From Nymphaea colorata (Eukaryota > Streptophyta > Magnoliopsida > Nymphaeales > Nymphaeaceae), in assembly GCF_008831285.2 (NCBI RefSeq), contig NC_045139.1:31779706-31843705 (forward strand): DNA of 64,000 bases, read 5' to 3'. The notes beneath the pieces were generated by a model. That model was not told the origin of the DNA and ran no database searches. It was given only the letters and a program-made list of their open reading frames with translations. Both the position numbers and the translations under genes were made by a program. Within the stretch, counting starts at the first letter, position 1; every line of letters starts with the position of its first letter. Below are positions 12,377-25,853 of this stretch, piece after piece.

Positions 12377-15300
12377 TCAGACAACATTAGCCACGGGGAT
12401 GGGACCAGCTTCCTGAATGTTGTCTACATCGTAGGATGACAGTGTATGTTTCTGCACACATGCGCACATCGAGTCTTAGAGAGTCTATAACAGAAGACTA
12501 TAACATTAACATTTAACAATTGCTTAATCTAATAGAAATGGTGAACATTGAGCTAAGCAAGAAAGAAAAGTTCAAACAGGACATGTACCATATTTACTTA
12601 AACTGCAGCATGAAATACAACCACTAATTCTAGTCCCCAACTAGTTTCTAGAAATACTTCCCATACTTGTTCAATTAGAAAATATAGAGAAATACCAAAG
12701 TTCACTCGTGGAGGAACTGCAAAAACTAGTCCATGGCACTACACGTGGGAGACAGCTTTCACTGAACAACAAAAGTGTTAGAACTACTAAAAGCATCTTT
12801 TATGTACAACAATCCTCATTTGGCAGTATGGGCAGGACTACGTCAAGAATAGATAAGTCCGTTATGTGTGTAAATGTAAATTGAACTCTCATTCCAATAT
12901 GTCTATCTTCAAGCTTTTTGAGAGACTTACAGGAAGGAATATTCAAACCAAGAACTGTGGATCCTATATTGCAGCTATGCACTATTTAGATGCTCAGAAC
13001 ACTATTAGGACCATAGCATAACAACTGATAGTTATTTGTAGAAGATTATAAACAAAACAAACGTATGTAGGAAATAGCCCAAACTAAGGTCCCAAAAATC
13101 CAAAGCTTGGTTATTCTGGAAGAAAAAGAATTATTGGACCTGTAAACATCACAAGTGCAATGACTAATCTTCACAAGATGGCAACTGGATTGTACGGAAT
13201 ATGCAAAAGATGGACAGCCATGCAAGATGGCATTGAAGCTACTGCAGATGCTCTTCATTAAACAGTTCTGGAATGACTTAGCGTTCAGCTATTGCTTTGA
13301 AGCTTCCATGTCATCCATTGACTGTATGAACTAATGTGTCAGACTATTTACAAACCATCGGCTCATCAAACATTTAATTGGTCATCTATCGTTGCTTTGA
13401 AAGATTTCAATAGACAAATGAAATTACTGGAAAGATGACCAGTGGGCACCACAAGCTACTTAAAGCACAAATCCAAGTATCTTCATCTGCAGTTAAGTTT
13501 TTCTTAGTTTTTGAAGAATGGTCACCACAAGCTACTTAAAGCATGAATGTAAGTATCTTCATCCACAGTTAAATTTTTCTTAGTTTTTCCTTCTTAAAAG
13601 CAAATCTAGCACTTTTGCAGGTATATATCAGTCATGACAAAGATTATAACAAAATGGAATTTGTGGAATACAGTTATATGTTCTTCTCTAAAATGTTCAT
13701 GTTCTTGGTAAGGGTTACAGAGTTACAAAGACTTGACTCCAAAAGACCAAACACTCATACGGCAATATCCAGCTAACCTATAGCAGAAAGGCATGCAAAC
13801 CTCTTGTCCATAAGACAAACAGATAAATTATTCATGTAAACTTTCCAGAATCCACATATACCATACAATTATTTGCTCCATTAATTAAAGAATATTCACA
13901 TTTATCACACAGGAACATGTTCTTTAACTCTCACATTCAATTTAAATAATGTTATTTGCATTCCACAAGTTCCAACACTTCAGTGAAGTCACAACACATG
14001 GTCGGATTGCATAGAAAAAGGAAGGCCAGAAATAGTTGTCGGCCCAAAAGAACTTGTGAGGATACAACACATTGTGAAAAACTTACAAGATCTTCAAATT
14101 CTGGGCTAGACAAATTGACAGAAAGATTTCTCATCAGCAGCAAAACCTGAGACAAACAGAATATAGATGATTGCATCAATTAGGAAAATCCAACTCACCG
14201 TTACACAGGAATAACCAAAATGAACATGAAAAGCATAAGATCGGTATCAAACAACTTCAGGATATGCAGATAAAAAACATATCTTTGTAAGAAGAACAGC
14301 TGACATGAAGAAAAGACAAGAAGCAAATCAGCAGAATATGATTAAAACGTAAACAAAACGTTGAGATATAGACATGGTCAAAATGCATTAGGGATTCGTG
14401 TCCAACTATCTATGTGCACATAACATGTCAAAGTGGTAGGTCGCTGACCTAATCTGTGGAGTCTGCTAATCTTAGTTAGACAGCCACTATACTAGTATAT
14501 TTGTGTCATCCACAGGACCACAACAATGAACAAACCATCTAGTGGTTACATACTAGTGCCTGTGGATATGCCACTGACGTATTTAAAGGAATTTTGCCTG
14601 AACTTCTGATTTCATGATTCTGTGTCTCAGTCATGCATGTAATTGTTGAAGACTTAAAGCAAGATTGTGAAACCTACATGACTTCTTTTCCTCATTAAAT
14701 TATCATATCTGAATGTAAAAAATGCATTGAGATGTTTAATCCTAATTTTCTAACAGTGTCATTTGAAGACAAACCAAAGCTCAAGTTCATGACAAATGAC
14801 AGGCAATTAGACATGCATAAGATTCTTTCTGGTTAGCAGTCTCCTATCTTTGCAAGAGTACTTCTATTTTATCCATGCCATATTCCTAGACCCACTAGCC
14901 AGCAGTAAGGTTCTACGTTTGCAAACACGTACTTCCAAATTCCAATCATACTTCATAACAGCTGAATCAGACAGGCAGAAGTACTAGGTAAAGGTGCTCG
15001 CCTGATGGATTTGACATTTTAAAAATTTAAACGGACAACTGATCTAGGAACATTTTTGGAATATCTGTCTATACAACAATAAGCTCATACATGCAAGGCT
15101 TCAATTATTGCATAACATTACAGAACCAGCATATATGCAAAGGCATTGCCATGACAAAGAGATAATATCACATTTTATAAAATAGGCTTTACCCATTCTC
15201 ACAAATATCAGTTTTTTTTTTTCAAAGAATGTGAAAATAACATAAAAATGAAAGGAAATTTTTTAAAAGTCAATAAATCAAGATTTAAAAGAAAACATGA

Positions 15301-18300
15301 GAATATCATTTTTTTGGGGGTTTTCATGCTTCTGATTAATAATCAAGAAAACCATTGGCACTAAAAACATGAGAATGACATTTGTGAGTGATTTTAGTAA
15401 AACAGTAATGATGATGAACTGATGATAGTAACAGATAATGAAATGAAGAAGCAACTGTGGCATCAAAGTCCATAGTAATTGGTGAGAAACAGGCTTTAAG
15501 CAGGGATGGTGAAATGGAATATGAAAGATGGAAAATCATCAGGTCAAACAACAGTAGCTCATAAAACTTTTTTTAGTTGCATTTCAAAGAAATGAAATTT
15601 TATTCTGTTCCTGAGCATTGAAGAAAGAAAATCATAGTTACATTATTATGTAGTTACGCTTCAGAAGGATTATCCTTTACATAAATATGAAACACTGTGT
15701 GGCATGCAATCAATGTCACAGAGAAACTTATTTTAATTCTAAAATTGTTTCCAAACAATGGTTCAGCATGCAATTAAGACTTTCAATTATCTGTTAGCTA
15801 ATGCGTGAAACACCACGTCATGAAAAATCAGTTAGAGTAATGACTGTACAAATACAAAGTGAAAGGAATTCCAGTAATGGGTAGGGGGGCATACCGTTTC
15901 AACATCAACAGGATCCATCGACTTTAGCTTCTGTAAATGACCACTAGTGCTTGGATCAAATACACTGCCTATGAAGCTATATACTTGAGAAAAGTCTGGC
16001 ATAACTACAAAAAGTTCATTACAAACAAAGACATTAGCTTGGGCCTGAGACAAATTAAACTCATGAAACAATAAACACCAAATAAGAAGGTACCAAGCAA
16101 ATCTGTCTAAAGCCTCCTTCCCTTAGCATAAATACAGTTTAGAACAGAGAGAAGCAAAAACTAGCAAAGTCAAACAAAAGCATGAAGGGGAAGCAACTAG
16201 ACTTAAATGACCAGGAAACTAATAACTTCAACCAAAAGGAAAACTATCCTTTCTAAAATACATATTTCCTACTCATATACAACCATGGAAACCTTGTGAG
16301 TGGATCAGGCACAGATATCTAAGAGGACCATTAAAGTGTTTTAGGAAAAAAGAGGTTATAGCTTTCTCAAATGCATGATAACTTAGAAAACGCTACACGT
16401 AAGCACTTCGCTGTCGACAAGCAGATTAAGCTCATAATCATTTACCTCTAATTGGTAGACCATTGTTTCCATGTTCAGCTATTTCGCATGGTGCCCATTG
16501 TCTTGGAGAGCTTTCATCACTACTACAGCTACAATTATTTAATCCCGTCGGCGCTGCCCTCATATCATCTGCAAGGACAACGAACCCTCCAGCACAAATA
16601 TAGAAAAAAACACACAAGAAAAGGATGAAAATAAGATACAAGTGACAGCAAAAACCTTTATTAAGTTGTGGCATATTGATGGGAGGAATGCCGTTGTTTG
16701 CCCAGGAAGGCACCGCTGCACTTGTTGTTGAGTTCCTCAGAATTGAAGATGAGTCTGTCTGAAGCACGTACCCAGGTTCAACACGACCTGATGAAGTACG
16801 AAATGCAACATTTGCCTGTGGTGGAAGAGAGGCTGCAAATTTGTGAAAATAAATGACTGAATTTTTGCGTTCAATGGGATAATCATTTTCAGAAAAAGTA
16901 AACTAGTGAGTAGTATAAGCTGAAAAGACAAGCACATAAGTAGGAAACATCATATCAAAGAAGCACTTGCCGGTAAACAGTGGAACACCTTGTCAAAACA
17001 TTAAGTTTACCCTGGATATGCTTCAGCACAAACCAAGACATCTCTTGTCAAACACAAATTCGCTTACCATTTTTAGCAGCTTTCTGTGGATATGGATGGG
17101 CTGCCTTCCGTTTGGGTCGAGGGGGTGGCACATGCTCGCTTGTGCCATTTTTTTGAACCTTTAAAAAGTACTTCTGTGCATGGCTTCTGATCTGTGTAAA
17201 ACAAAAAAAAGAAAAAAAGGAAGACGACGGTAAGAACTTAGGAGAACTGTCCCCACATGCAACATAAACATTAGGAGAATGGACTACTATGCAATTCAAT
17301 AACCAGTTGTTGTATCCAGACAAACAAAAGACAAAATGCCAAACATGAATGCGGAAATGCTGAACAAAAGGCGCCCAACTGCAGATAACTAAATAATCTG
17401 GCAACATTTAGGAATGTATAAATGTTTGAGCAACAGAACCAACCACATACTCTCCATTCAACTGGTTTTGCCAGAGAGAGTGGAATACTTGGTTGGGTTC
17501 AATTCAAAACTGTCAGGCAAGAGGACTAAATCGCTCTGAAATTTCACTAGAAAAACTTGTCCAACAATTTATGAACAAACAACAAAGAAGACATATTGAG
17601 GGAGCTAGACAGAAGCATCTCAAGAGAAGGGATATCTTAACCTAGAAGCACATATATCATTGGCATAATGGCACAGTCGGCCTATGAAAAACACCTTACA
17701 ACATCTCCAAATGAGTTCAGAAGGCAACAATAAATTTAGCACATATGTGACCCAGAAGATCCGGAATAAGCTTGGTAGAGACAACTTATTCTAATGAATC
17801 TTTATCATTCTTAACTTTGTGATTGTTATGTTGCTTGGAATTTTTTTTTCTTCCTCTTACCATGTGTTTTCTGATGCATGTACTACAAACTGAGATGAAC
17901 TTTTCTACTCATCTGTAGCATACAAAGTTTAAAGAAAAAAACCAGGCCGCTTAACAGTAGGAACGCCAAGAGTACATATAGGAGAGAAATTTAATCTATG
18001 CAGTTATGCTGTACTAATGAGAAGAATTTTTCTTCTCAGCGAAACTTGAGAGAAAAACAACACAAGACCAATGCCCATGTTCCCTATATGAATCTATCGA
18101 AAAGACAAGCACAATACAGACTTTAATTGTTAGATATCAGGTATGGGATTATGGGTCAGGTTCGTGGACTGAACCAGTAACACCCATAAGTAGGGTCAAA
18201 AAGGCCAGAGGGGGAATTATCGCAGAAGTTACTGATGTTTTCCTCTGGGAGGAAAACCCTAATCTGGGATTAGGGACTGGTGTGCGTGAGTTTCTCAAGG

Positions 18301-20249
18301 TTTTGACTTGTGAAGGCTGGTAAGAAATGGCTCCATACCTGCTGCCCACAGTAGCTGCTATGATGAAATCTATAATAAAAGAGAGAAGGCATACCTGGAT
18401 AACAGTCTTTGAGCCAACAAAAGCTTCAATTTTCTTCCAGTCACGATCAAATCTGAAATTTCCCATAAAAAAAAGGATGCCAACAGCCAAATGTTAGTCC
18501 CCACAAAGCTCGAATTTCAGCAACATGTAGACACTCAAATAAAATAACACCTGTTAAGTGTTAATTGCATGAGGATAATGATGGCTATCATTTTATAAAT
18601 GTCAAAGCAGTAATGATTCTCGAAGCAAACCGAAAGTATGTCAACCTGTTGGCTGATTCATTGTAGCTGTTGACAAATGGCACTATAAGTTTTTTGCTTA
18701 GTCATCTAATTTCACGCAGCTTAATGCAGTAACACATTTGATTATCATCAGCAATTCAGTATTGCATTAGAGTTTCAGTCTTTATATTGCTTGGACAGGT
18801 TCTATGCACTGTTCAACTCGGCAGCTACAGGAGCCAAGTTGTGTGCCTATACTTGCATGTGCTTCTGGTTTTACTTCCCAAGGCATACAGCACAAAAAAA
18901 CAATCTGATCTTACTATTGCATAAGATGATAAGTATCTAAGTGGAGAAATTTGGAGGAAACTTCTAGAAATTTCGAAGGAAAGAAACTCCTAAACACAGT
19001 TGACAGGGCAACATTTACACCATGTACATGAGGTACTCGTGATTCTGAGCAGATTGTCTGGAAGTCAAAGGAAAGAAAAATACATCCACAGGCACAAATG
19101 ACATGGATACAGTGGCAGCTTACGGGTTTGAGAAAGAATCAAGGTGATAAGAGACTAAGAGAGTGTAGTTTCATAAAATCAACTTATAGAAAATAGGTAT
19201 GATATTATCACCATGTAGTTTCGTAGAATCAACTTATAGAAAATATATACACTATTGCCACCTTACAAAGTACACATAAGAATGACTGGATCAAAGTAGA
19301 GACCATATGTCCAGCTAGGGCAACTGGCGTACTTGACTACAGGGCATAAACCAATGTCTTTGAAAATAGTGGTTCGTAATTTCAGTAACCTACAAGAGGT
19401 CATTAATTTGTAAGCCTTAGCTAACGAAAATAGTTATTAAAAAAAAAAACTCTGACAAAAGCTACCAACACGTACTCTCACAAGTATCCAAATGAAATGT
19501 ATTATGTTCCAACATCAAAACCACCGACACCCAATTTAAGAAAATCATGTAAAATCGTTGTTCTTCTAGCAATTTAACAAGTGGGTCAAGTTCTATTATT
19601 GGGTAAATACCCTTTACCTACATGTACATACTCAATGGAGTATGGAACTTAATTGCATAAACCTAAAGTCCATAGCAGAAGCAGATCAAGAGGAATGACT
19701 CAACTTATACCAATTCATGGTATTAAAAAAGGAAACTGCTCAATTATGCAAACCAGAAATCAGAAAAAGAAAATAAATTCTCATGAAAAATACAAAATGC
19801 TTACTACCAAGAATCATGACTATCTTATAATCAAGTGAACAGCAGAAAAGCCCAAAGTACATGATTCTGTCCAGCTTCCCGCCACTGCGATCAGGACTCC
19901 AATTCTAAAGAACAGGAAACCAAGCTATCGAAACAGAAGAGACACCAGAAAACAGTAACACTCAAAGACAACCAACAAAACAAATAACAAGACCCTAGAA
20001 GGAAATCCGACGACTGCCCAAATAACAAATCCATCGAAACAGGGCAATAAGAAGGAGAAGAAGAGGGATAGAAGGAGAAGAAGAGGCATACAGCTGGAGA
20101 GCTTCGAGAAACTTGTCGTGCTCCTGCTCCGTCCAGCTCTCCCTGGATTTGGTGATTGTGTAGGGCTTCCGGATCTTCTTGTTGGAGTCTTCGGACGATG
20201 TCGTCGTCGTCGTCGTCAGCGACCCCAACCCTGGCAGGGCCATGCTCAT
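12377..20249 (-). CDS. RVE: REVEILLE 4/6/8-class MYB-related clock transcription factor
   Basis: Eight minus-strand coding exons, 20092-20249, 18395-18452, 17068-17191, 16656-16832, 16446-16568, 15895-16004, 14087-14146 and 12377-12451, join in phase to 294 residues. The single MYB repeat spans residues 36-86 with the diagnostic SHAQKYF (75-81), followed by the proline/basic segment [20 protein letters not shown]. The C-terminal half carries the LCL motif ([16 protein letters not shown], then [20 protein letters not shown]) that marks the RVE4/6/8 branch rather than CCA1/LHY. Known for the family: RVE8-type proteins bind the evening element and activate evening genes such as PRR5 and TOC1 with LNK coactivators. 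The start is ATG at 20249; an upstream TTG-initiated frame was ignored. The last exon is tiny (75 nt). Introns are long (up to about 1.6 kb), so the gene spans 7.9 kb. Which RVE paralogue it is cannot be told. Confidence 0.93.
13447..13588. repeat. Tandem duplication, period 76, in the last RVE intron
   Basis: A unit beginning CACCACAAGCTACTTAAAGC starts at 13447 and again at 13523, and both copies run to a TTTTTCTTAGTTTTT tract. The copies differ at several positions. It lies inside intron 7 of the MYB gene. Confidence 0.8.
19164..19263. repeat. Tandem duplication, period 50, in RVE intron 1
   Basis: TGTAGTTTC starts at 19164 and 19214, each followed by a nearly identical AATCAACTTATAGAAAATA. 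It lies within the first intron of the MYB gene. No function is apparent. Confidence 0.75.
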
Positions 20250-22241
20250 CCCACACTCCCAAACCAACCCCCTCTATCCCACAATCCCAATTACAGACCA
20301 CTACCTCCAGCAACACCACCAGAACCCAGCACCAGAAGAAGATGACGACGAAGACGAAACAAGAAGATAACGATGATGGTCCTCTCTCTCTCTCTCTCTC
20401 TAAACTCCTTGTACTCGTCCAGAGAAAGTACGAAAGAACGAACAGAGATAGGGCACGAACCTCTCTCTGCTTTCCGCAAAAAAGCTCGGAAACAAAACAA
20501 AAATGGAAAATGTGAACCTCTTTCGGAAAATGGGTTTGGTTTCTTCCCTCAACTTGCCGCGCCATTTTCCCTTAAGAGACGAAAATGCCCTTCAACTCCT
20601 TCTAGGCTGCCCCCCTTCCAGGCCGTCCTGTGGGTCCACTTCCGAGGTTACTTTTGTATTTTGATCCGGCAACATGCGCCACGCCTTCGTGCTCAAAGTC
20701 TCCTTATTACCAGGCATTTGTAAACCAGAAGAAGAGCAAAAATAAATTAAGTATTTATGAAAATATAATTACAAGCTCATTTTAATAAAAAAAATTACAT
20801 CTTTATTTTCCACAATTCAAATTCCTCGTGCTAGGAAACCAGGAATATTCAACATAATCTATTATATAAATTAAAAAAAAAATGAAATTTTAAATTTAAA
20901 TTAAAAAAAAAGAAACTAGTGGCTGTGAAAAGAGAAGGCAGCGCTGCGGCCATCCGCGCACCTCAAATCGCCCCACCTGTCTCTCTCTTTCTCTCTAGGT
21001 AGAGAGAGAAACGACGTGCGTGGCACCATCTACACTCTTCGCTTGGCCAGCCGTTCGCCACGTGGCGGAATCGGATTCGGTCACCTCCTAACACTCCCCC
21101 TACACGTGCTTTGCTGGCTTTCGGACTCGGATGGGATCATGGGATATTCTGTACGGGTCGGGTTCGCTTTTGGATTTGGGTTCAGGGTACGAGTATCACA
21201 AATGGCTGTGCTACTAGCGGACCTAGTAGGCTAATCCGAGTGAGCGAGAGGTATTAATCTCACAGTCCAAAAAAGACTCGAAGGGCTTTTCATTCCTCCT
21301 TTTGCCGATCTTGAGATGCGTTGGTGTCAGCGATAGCAACGGTATACTGTTCAACTTGGATGTCAGGTCCTACCACCTTAAAACACATCACTCACGAAAA
21401 TCAAACTAAGGACATGTGGTGAATCGTTCTCTCAAAGATTGAGACGAGATTTTTTCAATTGAAATAAGCGGCCAGCCTATGACTTATGCAATAGTTTATA
21501 TGCCACTAGAAAAAAACAAATGCAAATGTCGGCATATAAAATAACGTTTTATATGACCATACAAGTTTTAGTGTGATATAATATAATTTTTTATTTTCAA
21601 TCAATTTAAGATATTTTCAACCATTTTTAACTGTTTTTTAAAAGTTGAAACGGGAAACGAATTTAACGAGAAATTAAGCGTGTCTGAGCCCCATGGGGCC
21701 GGGGAGACCGAGCGGAGCCCCTGATCAGTGGGCGGCCAACAGAATAATGCGTTGCGTTCCCTCTCCTTACACCGCATTGCGTCCCCTCGCTCGTTCTTAT
21801 CTACACCTCCCACTTTCCCTCTATCCAAAGAGGTCACGAATTTAAAAGCGACATACGATTTTCTTTATTTTTAATTTACGTTTTATAGACGAGCAAACCG
21901 ATACGGTGTCACCAAAATATTACTTTGCATTGAACTTTTTTAATAAAAAATTAATTTATTTTTAGTATTATATTCATATGTCTGCTCTTATCTGATTTAA
22001 TTGATCCAATTTCAGTAAGTAAGTGTGAAGACCGAGTAACTTGGTATGAGAATCACAAATCCATTTCCGTATTGTTTGGATGGTAATTTTTAGTAGTCGT
22101 AATTCTTTTAATGTTTATTTAGGAGAAACCATTTTCGACCTAAAACCCCTAAATTCATATCTTCATACCTTCAACTCCAAGATTTTGTTTTGATTTGGGG
22201 CATTGCACGCCTAAATGTAAAATTTGACTTAGGCGTTGCGC
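20250..22241. other. RVE upstream region and gene-free flank
   Basis: The leader next to the RVE start contains a CT run at about 20381-20400, typical of plant pyrimidine-rich leaders. Beyond about 20.7 kb the DNA is AT-rich with a short GC-richer island at 20.93-21.25 kb that holds two G-boxes. I found no coding sequence in either strand. Confidence 0.55.
21058..21108. promoter_or_regulatory. Two G-box motifs upstream of RVE
   Basis: The palindrome CCACGTGG lies at 21058-21065 and a second CACGTG core at 21103-21108, about 810-860 bp upstream of the RVE start codon. CACGTG is the core site of bHLH (PIF) and bZIP factors in plants. Function at this distance is inference. Confidence 0.4.
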
Positions 22242-22451
22242 CAGTGGTGGAGCTACCATGGGGCTGGTGTGGGCAACTGCCCACCCCAGTCTATGTAATC
22301 CTTTATGATTTTATTTATTTATTATGTGTTGGGCTCAAGCCTAGCTATATGGGGTAGGTCAATGTCCTGTAGCTCTTTTTCTTGCTATCAATCAATTGCA
22401 ATAATAAGATGGATCAATGCCTCTCAGCTAAATTTTCTAACTCCGCCACTG
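22242..22451. mobile_element. hAT-like MITE with decayed 8-bp target duplication
   Basis: The element starts CAGTGGTGGAG and ends with CTCCGCCACTG, the inverted form, giving 210 bp. The flanking octamers are cgttgcgc and tgttgcac, 6 of 8 identical, and the two differences are C-to-T and G-to-A at CpG sites. That fits an 8-bp hAT target duplication aged by deamination. It encodes nothing. Its inner left arm (GGTGTGGGCAACTGCCCAC) recurs in several other places in this window. Confidence 0.7.
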
Positions 22452-24013
22452 TGTTGCACTTATCAAGGGTGGAGCCAAAGAAGAGCTCGCAAGGCCTTGA
22501 CCCCCCCTCAAAAAAAAAAAAAGATTTACATGTCAATTTTTGATAATTTCACATGTCCTATATAACACAAGTTGGTCCAAGCATGCGGAAGTCGTCTCTG
22601 ATGACTTCTCCCTTTTCACAATGAAGATATATAATCAAATCTTTTTTGTTCCAACTTATAAAGGTCCAACTGAAAATCCTGGAAAAAGTTATCTAAAAGT
22701 GTGTTTGATAAGAAAAATATTGTGATTTTAAAATGCAAGTTCTTAGAATACATGATATAAAAACTGTTCCTTCCATGAAGCATGATATAGTTAAGGATAT
22801 CATTTTAAATCCATCAATCAAACACTGGACATAAACATACATAATATAAATCTGAAACAAAAATAGTTGTTTTTGAGATATATGTTGTGGGGATATAAAC
22901 ATGTGCTTCAAAGGCAGACTCAGAAAATTCTGGTTAAAGAGAAAAATAACTCAGAAATATCAATTTAAAAATAAGATGTTTTTTGAAGTCTGTGTGGTCA
23001 ATTGCCACACCTGCCTCCGCCCCTCTTAGGAAGACAGTATTCCTTTTACCAAACACCCTTTAAAGTGAAGGTCACATGGAATGAGAAGATATCAAAATGG
23101 TGGATACAATTTCTTCCTCTGAATAAGGTCATCAAAAATCTTTCCATTACAAACAGCAAAGATCTTATCAAATGCAAATCTTTATCCCAAAACAACTTTT
23201 CCCTCTTTATCGTGTTAACTTTTCCTCTTCTTAGCTCACCAACAAGCTGATTGCATGCCTACATTCAAACAGTTCACTACTCTCTTTTACCCTCTCTAGT
23301 TAAACAGCTTTTTCATGACATAAAGTCCAAAAGATATTTTCATTGTTTGCATAAGAAGTTCTTTCCCTTCTTGTGGGCATGAAAAAGGCTTCTTGATTTT
23401 TTTCTCTAAACAAAATTGTCCTTTATTTTTGAATTGTTTTCTCCACTTACACCACAAGTCACTTAGGGGCTATGCATTAAAAAACAAGGTAGGTCCTATT
23501 GTGCTTGGAGGAAGGAAGAAATATCTCTTCGTACTTGTAGAATATCAAGATTGCAAGAGTACATGCAGAGCAGTACAAAATACCCTGTTTGATTCCATAA
23601 GTGCACCATTCAATAAACTTTTGTGCCTCCTTGATGCTACCAACTTGTCATTTCCTTTTCTTTTTCCTTTGTTGGCATTCACCTCAGCTTGAAAATTATA
23701 ATAATTGGAAAATAGACAAGTATGAATTCATAACTTATTATATTTGACTTTGAAAAAGATGCATGGTTGGGCATAAGATCATTATTATATATAGCAAAGA
23801 ACGGTTAAACATATTAAATAATATAGGGACATATTGTAGAACTATATATATTTTAACATCAAATAGAAAGATCTTTTATGTTTGTTATTCGATGGATATT
23901 TTGTGTATCAATTGTTTATGTTTGTTCTGAAAGAACATGACATGTGATAGGATGATGACATTCAATAGCAATCTGCAATTAATTTGAACCTAAAAGAGAT
24001 CGACTCGAGCATC

Positions 24014-24236
24014 CAGTGGCGGAGCCAGAAAGTTTTAATTGAGGAGCATTGATCAATCTTATTGTTGTAATGGATTGGGTGCATGTAGAGCTATATGGCA
24101 TTGGCCTGGGTCTGGTGTGGACACCCCATGTGTCTATGCCCTGCAGTACATAATAAATAAAATTTTTACAAAGGTTTAAAGAAGCTGAGGCGGGCAGTTG
24201 CCCACACCAGGACCCATGGTAGCTCCGCTATTGCTG
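24014..24236. mobile_element. hAT-like MITE, second copy in opposite orientation
   Basis: It begins CAGTGGCGGAGCCAG and ends in an inverted AGCTCCGCTATTGCTG. Its right arm, read in reverse, repeats the left arm of the element at 22242 (GGAGCTACCATGGG, then GGTGTGGGCAACTGCCC). The exact right edge is uncertain by about 3 bases and the target duplication is not clear. Confidence 0.6.
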
Positions 24237-24333
24237 TCATCTAAATTTGAGCCCAGGAACTCAGCCAAGCATGCATGCTCTCTTCCTTTTTTTCTTTTTC
24301 CTTTTTATTGAAACTCCTTATTTTACCTTTTCT

Positions 24334-24752
24334 AGTAATAGCGGAGCCAGTGAGTAGGCCCCGTTTGATACACAGAAGGAATAATTTTTCAATGTATAGA
24401 AGGAAAAAATTTTCGTGAAAAAAAAGTCGATTTACAAAGGTCCAGATTTTTTGAGGGGGGAGTTTTTCTGATTTCAATGAAAAAAGCAGGGTAAAATAAG
24501 GGAAAACCGTACAAAGTTTGAGGGGGGAATTATGTTTGATGTTGCAAGGGAAAACCGTACAAAGTTGAAAAAAATTATACGTTTCACAGTGTTTTTCTTG
24601 TGCATTAATATTTTAAAATTTTGACTTTACGGAACACTCATATGAATAAGTAAAAGCTAATAACACACCAATATGTAAATAAGGTAATTTATGTGGGCTA
24701 GTGTGGGCAGTGGCTCTGGCTCACAACAGCCCAAATGTTTCTCCGCAGTGCT
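24334..24752. mobile_element. hAT-like MITE relative, degraded
   Basis: The left end reads TAGCGGAGCCAG and the right end CTCCGCAGTG, an approximate inverted pair. Near the right end GCTAGTGTGGGCAGTGGC matches the family's inner arm. It contains a short direct repeat of AGGGAAAACCGTACAAAGTT about 49 bases apart. Boundaries are approximate. Confidence 0.45.
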
Positions 24753-24782
24753 TTAACAGGGGGGAAGAGTCTGATCTTGAAT

Positions 24783-24912
24783 CCTAAGGATTTTAAATCA
24801 AGGTCAATCAAACACCTCCTTAATAACTTTGTCTAAGTCATAGTATACCTAAGGATTTTTTTATCAGAAGCAATCAAACGCTTCCTTACTAGCTTTGTCC
24901 AAGTCATAGTTT
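24783..24912. repeat. Diverged tandem duplication, period 65
   Basis: Units beginning CCTAAGGATTTT start at 24783 and 24848. Both carry the order CAATCAAAC, CTCCTTA or CTTCCTTA, then AAGTCATAGT. The copies differ by roughly one base in six. Confidence 0.7.
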
Positions 24913-25755
24913 GCCCTCGGCTAAAACGCGAAAATGTCACTTGGATATGGATCTTAACACTACATCTTTAAACCTAAACTACCGTAAGTTCTAACGTTCA
25001 CATGGAACCGCATTCAGATCTGAATTTGTTTTCCAGATCTAGCTAAATAATTTTGAATTCATATCCATAATTGGGTAGCTTTGATCCATTGATATATATA
25101 TATATATACATCTTTTGAGATTTTTAGTGGATCTCCGCCAAAGTGTATGGATCCCACTAGAAAGCACGGTTTCATTTAAGCTAAAATAACTGTTTTGCCG
25201 ATAAAATAATCTCACTTGTGTTTATTATCCCTTTGATTGCAAAAAATAACTTCTACTCAAAATAAAAGTTATTAATTTATATTATTCATCAACATTTGTC
25301 CAAAAGAGAACAACTTTAACCTTGAAGATTTCATATTGTATTTTTTATGTGCAGCAAGGCAATGCAAAGTTGGAAATAATTTTAGAAATTTTGTAATCGT
25401 GACAAAGATAAAATTTGGAAAGGAGTTCGGTCCGATAACTAATCAAAGATACTGGAATGCGTCTTTCATTTTTTTATATATAGTTATATCAAGTTGCAAT
25501 ATAATAATTCTCGCAGTCTTTTCGTTGCCAACCAAAAAGTCTTTAGAGAATTACTATATTTCAACTTGACATACATTATATATAAATAAAACGAGAAAAA
25601 GAAATTGATTGCACATTAGGATACATTATAATATCTTACTGAAATTCCATTGTATATATATGATCTATATACTTCCAAAAGTAGTAGGAACTGTATGAGA
25701 CTTTTAAATGTATAACAGTTAGAGGCCCTAGGAGAGGAGATATTTGCCTCGGAGC

Positions 25756-25758
<3 letters not shown>

Positions 25759-25850
<92 letters not shown>
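25759..25850. repeat. (AT)n microsatellite, 92 bp
   Basis: An uninterrupted AT dinucleotide run of 46 units. Open frames of alternating Tyr and Ile across it are artefacts. Confidence 0.98.
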
Positions 25851-25853
<3 letters not shown>
